Source of the DNA: Liolophura sinensis
Taxonomy: Eukaryota; Mollusca; Polyplacophora; Chitonida; Chitonidae
NCBI RefSeq assembly: GCF_032854445.1
Contig: NC_088304.1
Span: 19,419,704 to 19,479,703, forward strand
DNA: 60,000 nucleotides
Reading direction: 5' to 3'
Part shown: positions 1-14,924 of the stretch, in pieces
Position numbering within the stretch: position 1 is the first letter of the stretch
Layout of the letters: every line of letters begins with the position of its first letter
Notes under the pieces: model-generated
Told to the model about the DNA's origin: nothing
Databases searched by the model: none
The model's input: the letters and a program-made list of their open reading frames with translations, nothing else
Program-made: the position numbers and the translations under genes

Positions 1-2715
1 TGCATGCCGGTACCTTCTAATCGTACACATTCTATTGCACGATGGAGCGTTCTAATCGTATACATTCTATTGCACGATGGGGCGTTCTAATCGTATACAT
101 TCTATTGCATGATGGGACGTTCTAATCGTATATATTGTCTTGCATGACAGGACGCTCTAATAGTATACATTGTGTTGCACGACGGGGAGTTCTTATAGTT
201 TACATTCTATCGCATGACGTGACGTTCTAATCGTATACATTCTATTGATTGACAGTGCGTTTTAATTGTCCACACTCCATTGCATGGCGGGACGTTCTAA
301 TCGCATACATTCTATTGCATGACGGCACGTTCTAATGGTATACATTCTCTTGCATGACGGGACGTTCTTATCGTAACCATTCTTTTGCATGACGGGACGT
401 TCTAATCGTTTACAATCTGTTGAATGACGGGACGTTCTAATCGCATTCATTCTATTGCATGACGGGACGTTCTAATCGTATACATTGTAATACATTACGG
501 GATATTGTAATGGTATACATTGTTTTGCATATCGGGAAGTTCTAATCGTATGCATTCTATTGCATGACAGGACGTTCTAAGGATAAACATTCCATCGCAT
601 GACAGGGCATTTTAATAGTGTACATTCTATACATTGTATTGCATGACGAGACGTTCTAATCGTACATATTGCATTGCATGACGGAACGTATTAATCGCTT
701 ACATTCTATTGCATGAAGGAACGTTGTAATGGTATAAATTATATGGCATGACGAAGCGTTCTAATCGTATATAATCCATTGCATGACGGGACGTTCTAAT
801 CTTTTTGCATGACGAGACGTTCTAATAATATTGCTTGACCGGACGTTCTGATCGTTTAGCATGAGGGGACGTTGTAATCACATTGCATAACAGGACGTTG
901 TAATCGTACTGCATGACGTGACATTCCAATCGTATTGCATGACGGAACTTGCATGACGGGACTTGCATGACGGGACGTTCTAATCCTTTTGCATGACAGG
1001 ACTTGCATGACGGGACAATCTAATCATATTGCATGACGGGAGTTGCAAAACGGGGCTCGCATGACGGGAAGTTCTCATCTTATTGCATGACTTGGCATTC
1101 TAATCGTATACATTGTATTACATGACGCGGAGTTCTGATCGCACACATTCTATTGCATAATGAGGCTATCTAATCGTATATATTCTATTGCATGACGGAA
1201 CGTTTTTATCGTATACGTTCTATTGCATCACGGTACCTTCTTATCGTATACATTCTATGCCACGACGTTCAAATCTTATACATTCTATTGCATAATGAGA
1301 CGTTCTAATCGTATACATTCTATTGCATGACGGAACGTTTTTATCGTATACGTTCTATTGCATCACGGTACCTTCTTATCGTATACATTCTATTGCATGA
1401 CGGGACGTTCTAATTGTATCTATTCTGTTGCACGACGAGAGGTTCTAATCGTGTACATTCTATAGCATGAAAGGACATTGTAATCGTATACATTCTATTG
1501 CATGATGGGACGTTGTAATCGTATACATTCTATTGCATGACGGGACGTTCTAATCGTATTCATTCTATTCCACGAAGGGACGTTCTAATCGTATACATTC
1601 TATTGCGAGACGGCACGTTCTAATCTTATTTCATGACATGACATTCTAATTGTATACATTTTATTACATGACGGGACGCTCTAATCGCACACATTCTATA
1701 GCATAATGGGGCTTTCTACTCGTATACATTCTATTGCATAATAAGACGTTCTAATCGTATACATTATGTGGCATGACGGAACGTTCTTATCGTATACGTT
1801 CTATTGCATCACGGTACCTTCTTACCGTATACAATCTGTTGCATGACGGGACGTTCTAATTGTATCTATTCTGTTGCACGACGAGAGGTTCTAATCGTGT
1901 ACATTTTATAGCATGATGGGACGTTCTAATCGTATACATTCTATTGCATGATGGGACGTTGTAATCGTATACATTCTATTGCATGACGGGCCGTTCTAAT
2001 CGTATACATTCTATTGCGAGACGGCACGTTCTAAACTTATTGCATGCCATGACATTCTAATAGTATACATTTTATTACATGACGGGACGCTCTAATCGCA
2101 CACATTCTATAGCATAATGGGGCTTTCTACTCGTATACATTCTATTGCATAATAAGACGTTCTAATCGTATACATTATGTTGCATGACGGGACGTTCTGA
2201 TCGTATTCATTTTATTCCACGAAGGGACGTTCTAATTGTATACATTCTATTGCCATACGGCACGTTCTAATCTTATTTCATCACATGACATTCTAATCGT
2301 ATACATTTTATTACATGACGGGACCCTCTAATCGCACACATTCTATTCCATAATGGGGCTTTCTACTGGTATACATTCTATTGCATGACGTGACGTTCAA
2401 ATCGTATACATTTTATTGCATAATGGGACGTTCTAATCGTATACATTCTATTGCATGACGGGACGTTCTAATCGTATACGTTCTCTTGCATGCCGAAATG
2501 TTCTAATCGTATACATTATATTGCAAGACGGCACGTTCTATTCTTATTTCATCACATGACATTCTAATCGTATACATTTTATTACATGACGGGACGCTCT
2601 AATCGCACACATTCTATTCCATAATGGGGCTTTCTACTCGTATACATTCTATTGCATGACGAGACGTTCTAATCGAGTACATTTTATTGCATAATGGGAC
2701 GTTCTAATCGTATAC

Positions 2716-3135
2716 ATTCTATTGCATGATGGAACGTTCTAATCGTATACGTTCTCTTGCATGAAGGTACGTTCTTATTGTATACATTCTATTGCATGAC
2801 GGGTCGTTCTAATCGTATACATTCTATTGCATGACGAAATGTTCTAATCGTATACAATCTATTGCATGACAGGACGTTCTAATTGTTTCTATTCTGTTAC
2901 ACGATGAGAGGATCTAATCGTGGACATTCTATTGCATGATGGAACGTTCTAATCGTATACGTTCTCTTGCATGAAGGTACGTTCTTATTGTATACATTCT
3001 ATTGCATGACGGGTCGTTCTAATCGTATACATTCTATTCCATGACGAAATGTTCTAATCGTATACAATCTATTGCATGACAGGACGTTCTAATTGTTTCC
3101 ATTCTGTTACACGATGAGAGGATCTAATCGTGGAC
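2716..3135. repeat. Two tandem copies of a 210-bp (6-monomer) block
   Basis: A block starting ATTCTATTGCATGATGGAAC occurs about 210 bp apart (ATTGCATGAT at 2721 and 2931). It contains the same distinctive variants in the same order, including TCTTGCATGAAGG, ACGAAATGTTC and ACACGATGAGAGG. 210 is exactly six 35-bp monomers, a recent local duplication by unequal exchange. Confidence 0.85.
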
Positions 3136-5834
3136 ATTCTATTGCATGATCGGACGTTCTAATCGTATACATTCTATTGCATAATGGGACGTTCTAATCG
3201 TATACATTGTATTCCATGACAATACGTTCTAATCATATACATTCTATGGCATGACAAGGCGTTTTCATCGTGTACACTAGGTTGCATGGCGCGAAGTTCT
3301 AATCGCGCATACATTCTATTGTATAACGGGACGTTCTAATTGTATACATTCTATTGCCTGACGGGACATTCTAATTGTATTCATTCTGTTGCATGACGGG
3401 ACGTTCTAATCGTATACATTCTTTTGCAGGACGGGACGTTGTAATTGAATACATTGTATTACATTACGGGACATTCTAATCGTACGCAATCTATTGCATG
3501 ACGGGACGTTTTAATCCTATACATTATCTTGCATGACAGGACGTTCTAATCGTATACATTGTATTGCTCGACGGGGCGTTCTAATAGTTTACATTCTGTC
3601 GCATGACGGGACGTTCTAATCGTATGCATTCTATTGACTGACGGTACGTTTTAATCGTCCACACTCTATTGCATGACGGGATGTTCTAATCACATACATT
3701 CTATTCCATGACGACATGTTCTAATCGTATACATTGTTTTGCATGACGGGCCGTTCTAATCATATACATTGTATCACATTACGGGACATTCTCATCGTAT
3801 ACAATGTCTTGCATGACGGGACGTTCTAATCGTATACATCGTATTACATTACGGGACATTCTAATCGTATACATTGTTTTGCATGACGGGACGTTCTAAT
3901 CGTATACATTCTCTTGCATGACAGGGCGTTCTAATCCTTTACGTTGTATTGCCTGACGTGACGTTCTAATTATAAACATTCTATCGCATGACAGGGCGTT
4001 TTAATCGTGTACATTCTATACATTGTATTGCACGACGAGACGTTCTAATCGTATATATTGTATTGCATGACGGAACGTTCTAATCGCTTACATCCTATTG
4101 CATGAAGGGACGTTGTAATCGTATACATTATATTGCATGACAAAGCGTTCTAATCGTATACAATCAATTGCACGACGGGACGTTCTAATCTTTTTGCATG
4201 ACGAGACTTTCTAATAATATTGCTTGACGGGACGTTCTGATCGTTTAGCATGAGGGGACGTTGTAATCACATTGCATAACAGGACGTTGTAATCGTACTG
4301 CATGGCGTGACATTCCAATCGTATTGCATAACGGGACTTGCATAACGGGATTTGCATGGCGGAACGTTCTAATCCTTTTGAATAAAGGGACTTGTACGAC
4401 GGGACATTCTAATCATATTGCATGATGGGACTTGCATAACGGGGCTTGCATGACGGGACGTTCTAATCTTATTGCATGAATGGACATTCTAATCGTATAC
4501 ATTCTATTGCATGACCGGGCGTTCTAATCGTATACATTCTATTGCACGACGGGGCGTTCTAATCGTATACATTCTATTGCACGACGGAACGTTCTCATCG
4601 CATACATTCTATTGCATGACGGGACGTTTTAATGGTATCCATTCTCTTGCATGACGGGACGTTCTCATCGCATACAATCTATTGCATGACGGGACGTTCT
4701 AATGGTATTCATTCTATTTCATGACGGGACGTTCTAATCGTATACATTGTATTACATTACGGGACATTCTAATCCTATACATTTTTTTGCATTACGGGAC
4801 GTTCTACTCGTATACATTCTCTTGCATGACAGGAAGTTCTAATCTTATACATTGCGTTGCAGGACGGGGCGTTCTAATCGTATACATTGTATTTCATGAC
4901 AAGACGTTCTAATCACATACACTCTATCGCATGACAAGGCGTTTTAATCGTGTACACTCTATTTCATGGCGGGACATTCTTATCGTATACGTTCTTTTGC
5001 ATGACGGGACGTTTTTATCGTATACATTCTATTGCATAACGGCACGTTCTAATCGCATACATTCTATTCCACGAAGGGACGTTCTTATCGTACACATTCT
5101 ATTGCATAATGGGATGTTCTAATCGTTTTCTTTCTATTGCATGAGGGAACGCTCTAATCGTATACATTCTATTGCATGACGGGACGTTCTAATTGTATTT
5201 ATTCTATTCCACGACGGGACGTTCTAATCGTATACATTCTATTGCATAATGGGACGTTCTAATCCTATGCATTTTACTGCATGACGGAACAATCTAATCG
5301 TATACATTGTATTGCATGACGCGACGTTCTAATCCTATGCATTTTATTGCATGAAGGAGATTCTAATTGTATACATTCTATTGCATGACGGGTCTTTCTA
5401 ATCATATACATTCTACTGCATGACGGGACGTTCTTATCGTATACATTCTTTTGCATAATGGGATGTTCTAATCGTTTAATTTCTATTGCATCACGGAACG
5501 TTCTAATCGTATAAAATCTATTGCATGACAGGACGTTCTAATTGTATCTATTTTGTTGCACGACGAGAGATTCTAATCGTATACATTCTTTTGCATGATT
5601 GGACGTTCTTATCGTATACATTCTATTGCATAATTGGATGTTCTAATCGTTCATTTTCTATTGCATGACGGAACGTTCTAATCGTATACATTCTAATGCT
5701 GGACGGGACATTCTAATTATATTCATTCTATTCCACTACGGGACGTTCTTATCGTATACATTCTTTTGCATAATGGGAAGTTCTAATCCTATTCATTTTA
5801 TTGCATGACGGAACATTCTAATCGTATACATTGT

Positions 5835-8800
5835 ATTGCTTGACGGGACGTTCTAATCGTATTTATTCCATTGCATTACATGACATTCTAATCGTATACA
5901 ATTTATTGAGGGACGGGACGTGTTTATCATATCTATTCTGTTGCATGACGGGACGTTCTAATCGTAAGCATTCTATTGACTGACGGTGCCTTTTAACCGT
6001 TAACATTCTATTGCATTACGGGACATTCCAATCGTATACATTCTATTGCATTAGGGGATATTCTAATAGTATACATTCCATTGCATGACGTGGCGTTCTA
6101 ATCATAGACGTTCTATTGCATGACGGGGTGTTCTAATCGTATACAGTCCACTGCATGACGGGAAGATCTAATCGTATACATTCTATTTTATGACAGGACG
6201 TTCTAATGGTATACATTCCCTTAATTCTACTGAATGAGGGTACGTTCTAATCGTGTGCGTTCTATTGCATGACGAGACGTTCTAATCGTCTACATTCTAT
6301 TGTATGGTGGGGCCTTCTAATGGTATACATTCTTTTGCATGACGGGGCGTTCTATTCGCACACAGTCTAATGACAAACGGGGCGTTCTAATCGTATAAAT
6401 TTTATTGCTTGACGGGACGTTCTAATTATATGCATTCCAATGCATGACGGTACGTTCTAATCGTATACTTTCTATTGCATGACAGGGGGTTCTAATGGTA
6501 TACGTTCTACTGTATGACGGGGCGTTCTAATCAAATATATTTTACGGCATGACGGGGCGTTCTAATCGTTTACATTCTATTGCATGACGGGGCGTTATAA
6601 CTGTTTACATCCTACTAAATGACGGAACGTTCTAATCGTTTATATTCTGTTGCATGACGGGACATTCTAATCGTATACATTCTGTTGCATGACTGGTGGT
6701 TCTAATCGTGTATATTCTATTGCATGACGGAACTATCTTATTGTATACATTCTATTGCATGACGGGACGTTGAAATCGTATGCATTCTATCGCATGACAG
6801 GACGTTCTAATGGTAGACAGTCTTTTGCATGACGGGGCCTACTAATCGTATAGAATCTATTGCATGACGGGGCGGTCTGTTCGTATACATTTAATTGCCT
6901 TACTGGGCACTCTAATCGTATAAATTCGCTTGCTCGACGGGACGTTCTAATTATATGCATTTTATTGAATGACTTGACGTTCTAATCGTATAAATTGTAT
7001 GGCATGACAGGACGATCTAATCGTATACATTCTATTGCATGACGGGACATTCTAATCGTATCCATTCTCTTGCATGACAGGATGTTCTAATCCTATTCAT
7101 TATATTGCATGACGGGACATTCTAATCGTATACATTGTATTACATTACGGGACATTCTAATGGCATACATTGTTTTGAATTACGGGACGTTCCAATCGTA
7201 TACATTCTCTTGCATGACAGGACGTTCTAATCGTATACATTGCATTGCAGGACTGGGCGTTCTTATCGTATACATTGTATTCCATGACAAGACCTTCTAA
7301 TCATATACATTCTATCGCATGACAAGGCGTTTTAATCGTGTGCACTGTATTGCATGGCGGGACGTTCTAATCGCGCATACATTCTATTGCATAACGGGAC
7401 GTTCTAATCGTATACATTCTTTTGCAGGACGGGACGTTATAATCGAATACATTGTATTACATTACGGGACATTCTAATCGTACGCAATCTATTGCATGAC
7501 GGGACGTTCTAATCGTATACATTCTCTTGCATGACAGGACGTTCTAATCGTATACATTGTATTGCACGACGGGGCGTTCTAATACTTTACATTCTGTCAC
7601 ATGACGGGACATTCTAATCGTATACATTGTATTGATTGACGGTGCGTTTTAATCGTCCACACTCTGTTGGATGACAGGACGTTCCAATCACATACATTCT
7701 ATTCCATGACGAGATGTTCTAATCGTATACATTCTCTTGCATGACGGGACGTTCTAATAATATACATTGTATTACATTACGGGACATTCTAATCGTATAC
7801 AATGTCTTGCATGACGGGACGTTCTAATCGTATACATTGTATTACATTACGGGACATTCTAATCGTATACATTGTTTTGCATGACAGGACGTTCTAATCG
7901 TATACATTCTCTTGCATGACAGGACGTTCTAATCCTTTACTTTGTATTGCCTGACGGGACGTTCTGATCGCACACATTCTATTAGATATTGGGGCTTTCT
8001 AATCGTATACATTCTATTGCATGTCGGCACGTTCTGATCGTATACATTCTATTGCATGACGGAACGTTCTAATTATATCTATTCTGATGCACGACGAGAG
8101 GTTCTAATCGTGTACATTCTATTGCATAATGGGACGTTCTAATCGTATACATTCTATTCCATGATGGGACGTTATAATCTTATACATCCTATTGCATGAC
8201 GGGACGTTCTAATCGTATTCATTCTATTCCACGACGGGACGTTCTAATCATATACATTCTATTGCATGACGGCACGTTCTAATCTTATTTCATGAGATGA
8301 CATTTTAATCGTATACATTTTATTACATGATGGGACGTTCTAATCGTATGCATTCTATTGCATGACGGGACCTTCTAATCGTATTCTTTCTATTCCACGA
8401 CGAGACGTTCTAATTGTATACACTACATTGCATGACAACACGTTCTAAACTTATTGCATGCCATGACATTCTAATAGTATACATTTTATTACATGACGGG
8501 AAGCTCTAATTGCACATGTTCTATTGCATAATGGGGCTTTCTACTCGTATACATTCTATTGCATGACGACACGTTCTAATCGTATACATTCTATTCCACG
8601 ACGGGGCGTTCAAATCCTATACATTCTATTGCATAATGGGACGTTCTAATTGTATACATTCTATTGCATGACGAAATGTTGTAATCGTATACGTTCTCTT
8701 GCATGACGGGACGTTCTTATCGTATACATTCTTTTGCATGACGGGACGTTCTAATCGTATACATTCTATTGCATGACGGAATCTTCTAATCGTATACAAT

Positions 8801-10373
8801 CTATTGCACAACGGGACGTTCTAATTGTATCTATTCTGCTACACGACGAGAGGTTCTAATGGTGTATATTTTATTGCCTGAAGGGACGTTCTAATCGCAT
8901 ACATTCTATTGCATAAAGGGACATTCTAATCGTATACTTTCCATTGCATGACGGAACGTTCTAATCGTATACATTCTATCGCATGACGGCACCTTCTAAT
9001 CGTATTCATTCAATTCCACGACGGGACGTTGTAATCGTATACATTCTATTGCATAATGGGACGTTCTAATCGTATGCATTCTATTGCATGACGGGACGTT
9101 CTAATCGTATACATTCCATTGCATGACAGCACGTTCTAATCTTATTGCATGATTTGACATTTTAATCGTATTCCTTTTTTTATACATGAAGGGACGTTCT
9201 AATCGCACACATTCTATTGCATAATGATGCTTTTTACTCTTATATATTCTATTGCATGACAGCACGTTCTAATCGTATTCATTTTATTCCACGACGGGAC
9301 GTTCAAATCGTATACATTCTATTACATAATTTGACGTTCTAATCGTATACATCCTATTGCATGACGGCACGTTCTAATCGTATACATTCTATTTTACGAC
9401 GGGAAGCTCAAATCGTATACATTCTATTGCCTAATGGGACGTTCCAATCGTTTACATTCTATTGCATAACTGAACGTTCTAATCGTATACGTTCTATTGC
9501 ATGACGGGACTTTCTTATCGTATACATTCTATTGCATGACGGAATGTTCTAATCGTATACAATCTATGGCGTGATGGGACGTTCTAATTGTATTCATTCT
9601 ATTCCACGACGGGACGTTCTGATCGTATACAAACTATTTGCATAATGGGACGTTCTAATCGTATGCATTTTATTCCGTTACGGGAAACATTCTAATCGTA
9701 TACAATCTATTGTATGACGGACGTTGTAATCGTATTGCATAACAGGACGTTGTAATCGTAATGTATGACGGGACAATCCATTCGTATTGCATGACTGGAC
9801 TTGCATGACGGGACATTCTAATTGTATTGCATGACAAGACTTTTTGCATAACGAGACGTTCTAATCGTTTAGCATGAGGGGACGTTGTAATCACATTGAA
9901 TAACAGGACGTTGTAATCGTACTGCATAACGTGACCATTCCAATCGTATTGCATGACGGGACTTGCATGACGGGACTTGCATGACGGGACATTCTAATCA
10001 TATTGCATGACGGGACTTGCATAACGGGGCTCGCATGACGGGACGTTCTAATCTTATTGCATGACGGGACATTTTAATCGTATACATTCTAATGCATGAC
10101 GGGGCCTTCTAATCGGATACATTATATTGCCCGACGGGGCGTTCTAATAGTACAACATTCTATTGCACGACGGGACGTTTTAATCGTATACATTGTATTG
10201 CATGACGGGACGTTCTAATCATATCCATTCTATTGCATAATTGGACGTTTCTAATAGTACACCATTCTATTGCATGACGGAATGTTCTAATCGTATGCAT
10301 TCCATTGCATGGACGGGACATCTAATTGTATTCATTCTATTGCATTACAGGACGTTCTAATCGTATACATTGT
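5835..10373. repeat. Higher-order satellite repeat, copy A (~4.54 kb)
   Basis: First of three tandem copies. Landmarks recur in order in each copy: ATTGCTTGACGGG at 5835, TGTTTATCAT at 5921, a run of diverged monomers near 6540-7030, and a block of shortened monomers near 9720-10060. The TGTTTATCAT landmark recurs 4539 bp later in copy B. About 130 monomers make up one unit. Confidence 0.9.
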
Positions 10374-13300
10374 ATTGCTTGACGGGACGTTCTAATCGTA
10401 TTTATTCCATTGCATTACATGACATTCTAATCGTATACAATTTATTGAGGGACGGGACGTGTTTATCATATCTATTCTGTTGCATGACGGGACGTTCTAA
10501 TAGTAAGCATTCTATTGACTGACGGTGCCTTTTAACCGTTAACATTCTATTGCATTACGGGACATTCCAATCGTATACATTCTATTGCATTAGGGGATAT
10601 TCTAATAGTATACATTCCATTGCATGACGTGGCGTTCTAATCATAGACGTTCTATTGCATGACGGGGTGTTCTAATCGTATACAGTCCACTGCATGACGG
10701 GAAGATCTAATCGTATACATTCTATTTTATGACAGGACGTTCTAATGGTATACATTCCCTTAATTCTACTGAATGAGGGTACGTTTCTAATCGTGTGCGT
10801 TCTATTTGCATGACGAGACGTTCTAATCGTCTACATTCTATTGTATGGTGGGGCCTTCTAATGGGTATACATTCTTTTGCATGACGGGGCGTTCTATTCG
10901 CACACAGTCTAATGACAAACGGGGGCGTTCTAATCGTATAAATTTTATATTGCTTGACGGGACGTTCTAATTATATGCATTCCAATGCATGACGGTACGT
11001 TTCTAATCGTATACTTTCTATTGCATGACAGGGGGTTCTAATGGTATACGTTCTACTGTATGACGGGGCGTTCTAATCAAATATATTGTACGGCATGACG
11101 GGGCGTTCTAATCGTTTACATTCTATTGCATGACGGGGCGTTATAACTGTTTACATCCTACTAAATGACGGAACGTTCTAATCGTTTATATTCTGTTGCA
11201 TGACGGGACATTCTAATCGTATACATTCTGTTGCATGACTGGTGGTTCTAATCGTGTATATTCTATTGCATGACGGGACTATCTTATTGTAGTATACATT
11301 CTATTGCATGACGGGACGTTGAAATCGTATGCATTCTATCGCATGACAGGACGTTCTAATGGTAGACAGTCTTTTGCATGACGGGGCCTACTAATCGTAT
11401 AGAATCTATTGCATGACGGGGCGGTCTGTTCGTATACATTTAATTGCCTTACTGGGCACTCTAATCGTATAAATTCGCTTGCTCGACGGGACGTTCTAAT
11501 TATATGCATTTTATTGAATGACTTGACGTTCTAATCGTATAAATTGTATGGCATGACAGGACGATCTAATCGTATACATTCTATTGCATGACGGGACATT
11601 CTAATCGTATCCATTCTCTTGCATGACAGGATGTTCTAATCCTATTCATTATATTGCATGACGGGACATTCTAATCGGTATACATTGTATTACATTACGG
11701 GACATTCTAATGGCATACATTGTTTTGAATTACGGGACGTTCCAATCGTATACATTCTCTTGCATGACAGGACGTTCTAATCGTTATACATTGCATTGCA
11801 GGACTGGGCGGTTCTTATCGTATACATTGTATTCCATGACAAGACCTTCTAATCATATACATTCTATCGCATGACAAGGCGTTTTAATCGTGTGCACTGT
11901 ATTGCATGGCGGGACGTTCTAATCGCGCATACATTCTATTGCATAACGGGACGTTCTAATCGTATACATTCTTTTGCAGGACGGGACGTTATAATCGAAT
12001 ACATTGTATTACATTACGGGACATTCTAATCGTACGCAATCTATTGCATGACGGGACGTTCTAATCGTATACATTCTCTTGCATGACAGGACGTTCTAAT
12101 CGTATACATTGTATTGCACGACGGGGCGTTCTAATACTTTACATTCTGTCACATGACGGGACATTCTAATCGTATACATTGTATTGATTGACGGTGCGTT
12201 TTAATCGTCCACACTCTGTTGGATGACAGGGACGTTCCAATCACATACATTCTATTCCATGACGAGATGTTCTAATCGTATACATTCTCTGCAATGACGG
12301 GACGTTCTAATAATATACATTGTATTACATTACGGGACATTCTAATCGTATACATTGTTTTGCATGACGGGACGTTCTAATCGTATACATTGTATTACAT
12401 TACGGGACATTCTAATCGTATACATGTTTTGCATGACAGGACGTTCTAATCGTATACATTCTCTTGCATGACAGGGACGTTCTAATCCTTTACTTTGTAT
12501 TGCCTGACGGGACGTTCTGATCGCACACATTCTATTAGATATTGGGGCTTTCTAATCGTATACATTCTATTGCATGTCGGCACGTTCTGATCGTATACAT
12601 TCTATTGCATGACGGAACGTTCTAATTATATCTATTCTGATGCACGACGAGAGGTTCTAATCGTGTACATTCTATTGCATAATGGGACGTTCTAATCGTA
12701 TACATTCTATTCCATGATGGGACGTTATAATCTTATACATCCTATTGCATGACGGGACGTTCTAATCGTATTCATTCTATTCCACGACGGGACGTTCTAA
12801 TCATATACATTCTATTGCATGACGGCACGTTCTAATCTTATTTCATGAGATGACATTTTAATCGTATACATTTTATTACATGATGGGACGTTCTAATCGT
12901 ATGCATTCTATTGCATGACGGGACCTTCTAATCGTATTCTTTCTATTCCACGACGAGACGTTCTAATTGTATACACTACATTGCATGACAACACGTTTCT
13001 AAACTTATTGCATGCCATGACATTCTAATAGTATACATTTTATTACATGACGGGAAGCTCTAATTGCACATGTTCTATTGCATAATGGGGCTTTCTACTC
13101 GTATACATTCTATTGCATGACGACACGTTCTAATCGTATACATTCTATTCCACGACGGGGCGTTCAAATCCTATACATTCTATTGCATAATGGGACGTTC
13201 TAATTGTATACATTCTATTGCATGACGGAAATGTTGTAATCGTATACGTTCTCTTGCATGACGGGACGTTCTTATCGTATACATTCTTTTGCATGACGGG

Positions 13301-14924
13301 ACGTTCTAATCGTATACATTCTATTGCATGACGGAATCTTCTAATCGTATACAATCTATTGCACGACGGGACGTTCTAATTGTATCTATTCTGCTACACG
13401 ACGAGAGGTTCTAATGGTGTATATTTTTATTGCCTGAAGGGACGTTCTAATCGCATACATTCTATTGCATAAAGGGACATTCTAATCGTATACTTTCCAT
13501 TGCATGACGGAACGTTCTAATCGTATACATTCTATCGCATGACGGCCACCTTCTAATCGTATTCATTCAATTCCACGACGGGACGTTGTAATCGTATACA
13601 TTCTATTGCATAATGGGACGTTCTAATCGTATGCATTCTATTGCATGACGGGACGTTCTAATCGTATACATTCCATTGCATGACAGCACGTTCTAATCTT
13701 ATTGCATGACTTGACATTTTAATCGTATTCCTTTTTTATACATGAAGGGGACGTTCTAATCGCACACATTCTATTGCATAATGATGCTTTTTACTCTTAT
13801 ATATTCTATTGCATGACAGCACGTTCTAATCGTATTCATTTTATTCCACGACGGGACGTTTCAAATCGTATACATTCTATTACATAATTTGACGTTCTAA
13901 TCGTATACATCCTATTGCATGACGGCACGTTCTAATCGTATACATTCTATTTTACGACGGGAAGCTCAAATCGTATACATTCTATTGCCTAATGGGACGT
14001 TCCAATCGTTTACATTCTATTGCATAACTGAACGTTCTAATCGTATACGTTCTATTGCATGACGGGACTTTCTTATCGTATACATTCTATTGCATGACGG
14101 AATGTTCTAATCGTATACAATCTATGGCGTGATGGGACGTTCTAATTGTATTCATTCTATTCCACGACGGGACGTTCTGATCGTATACAAACTATTGCAT
14201 AATGGGACGTTCTAATCGTATGCATTTTATTCCGTTACGGAACATTCTAATCGTATACAATCTATTGTATGACGGGACGTTGTAATCGTATTGCATAACA
14301 GGACGTTGTAATCGTAATGTATGACGGGACAATCCATTCGTATTGCATGACTGGACTTGCATGACGGGACATTCTAATTGTATTGCATGACAAGACTTTT
14401 TGCATAACGAGACGTTCTAATCGTTTAGCATGAGGGGACGTTGTAATCACATTGAATAACAGGACGTTGTAATCGTACTGCATAACGTGACATTCCAATC
14501 GTATTGCATGACGGGACTTGCATGACGGGACTTGCATGACGGGACATTCTAATCATATTGCATGACGGGACTTGCATAACGGGGGCTCGCATGACGGGAC
14601 GTTCTAATATTATTGCATGACGGGACATTTTAATCGTATACATTCTAATGCATGACGGGGCCTTCTAATCGGATACATGATATTGCCGACGGGGCGTTCT
14701 AATAGTACACATTCTATTGCACGACGGGACGTTTTAATCGTATACATTGTATTGCATGACGGGACGTTCTAATCATATCCATTCTATTGCATAATTGGAC
14801 GTTCTAAGAGTATATATTCTATTGCATGACGGAATGTTCTAATCGTATGCATTCCATTGCATGACGGGACATCTAATTGTATTCATTCTATTGCATTACA
14901 GGACGTTCTAATCGTATACATTGT
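10374..14924. repeat. Higher-order satellite repeat, copy B (~4.55 kb)
   Basis: Second copy; ATTGCTTGACGGG at 10374 and TGTTTATCAT at 10460. It follows copy A monomer by monomer but carries many extra single bases in short runs (for example ACGTTTCTAATC where A and C have ACGTTCTAATC, and GGGGGCG where A has GGGGCG). These account for its slightly greater length. Confidence 0.9.
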
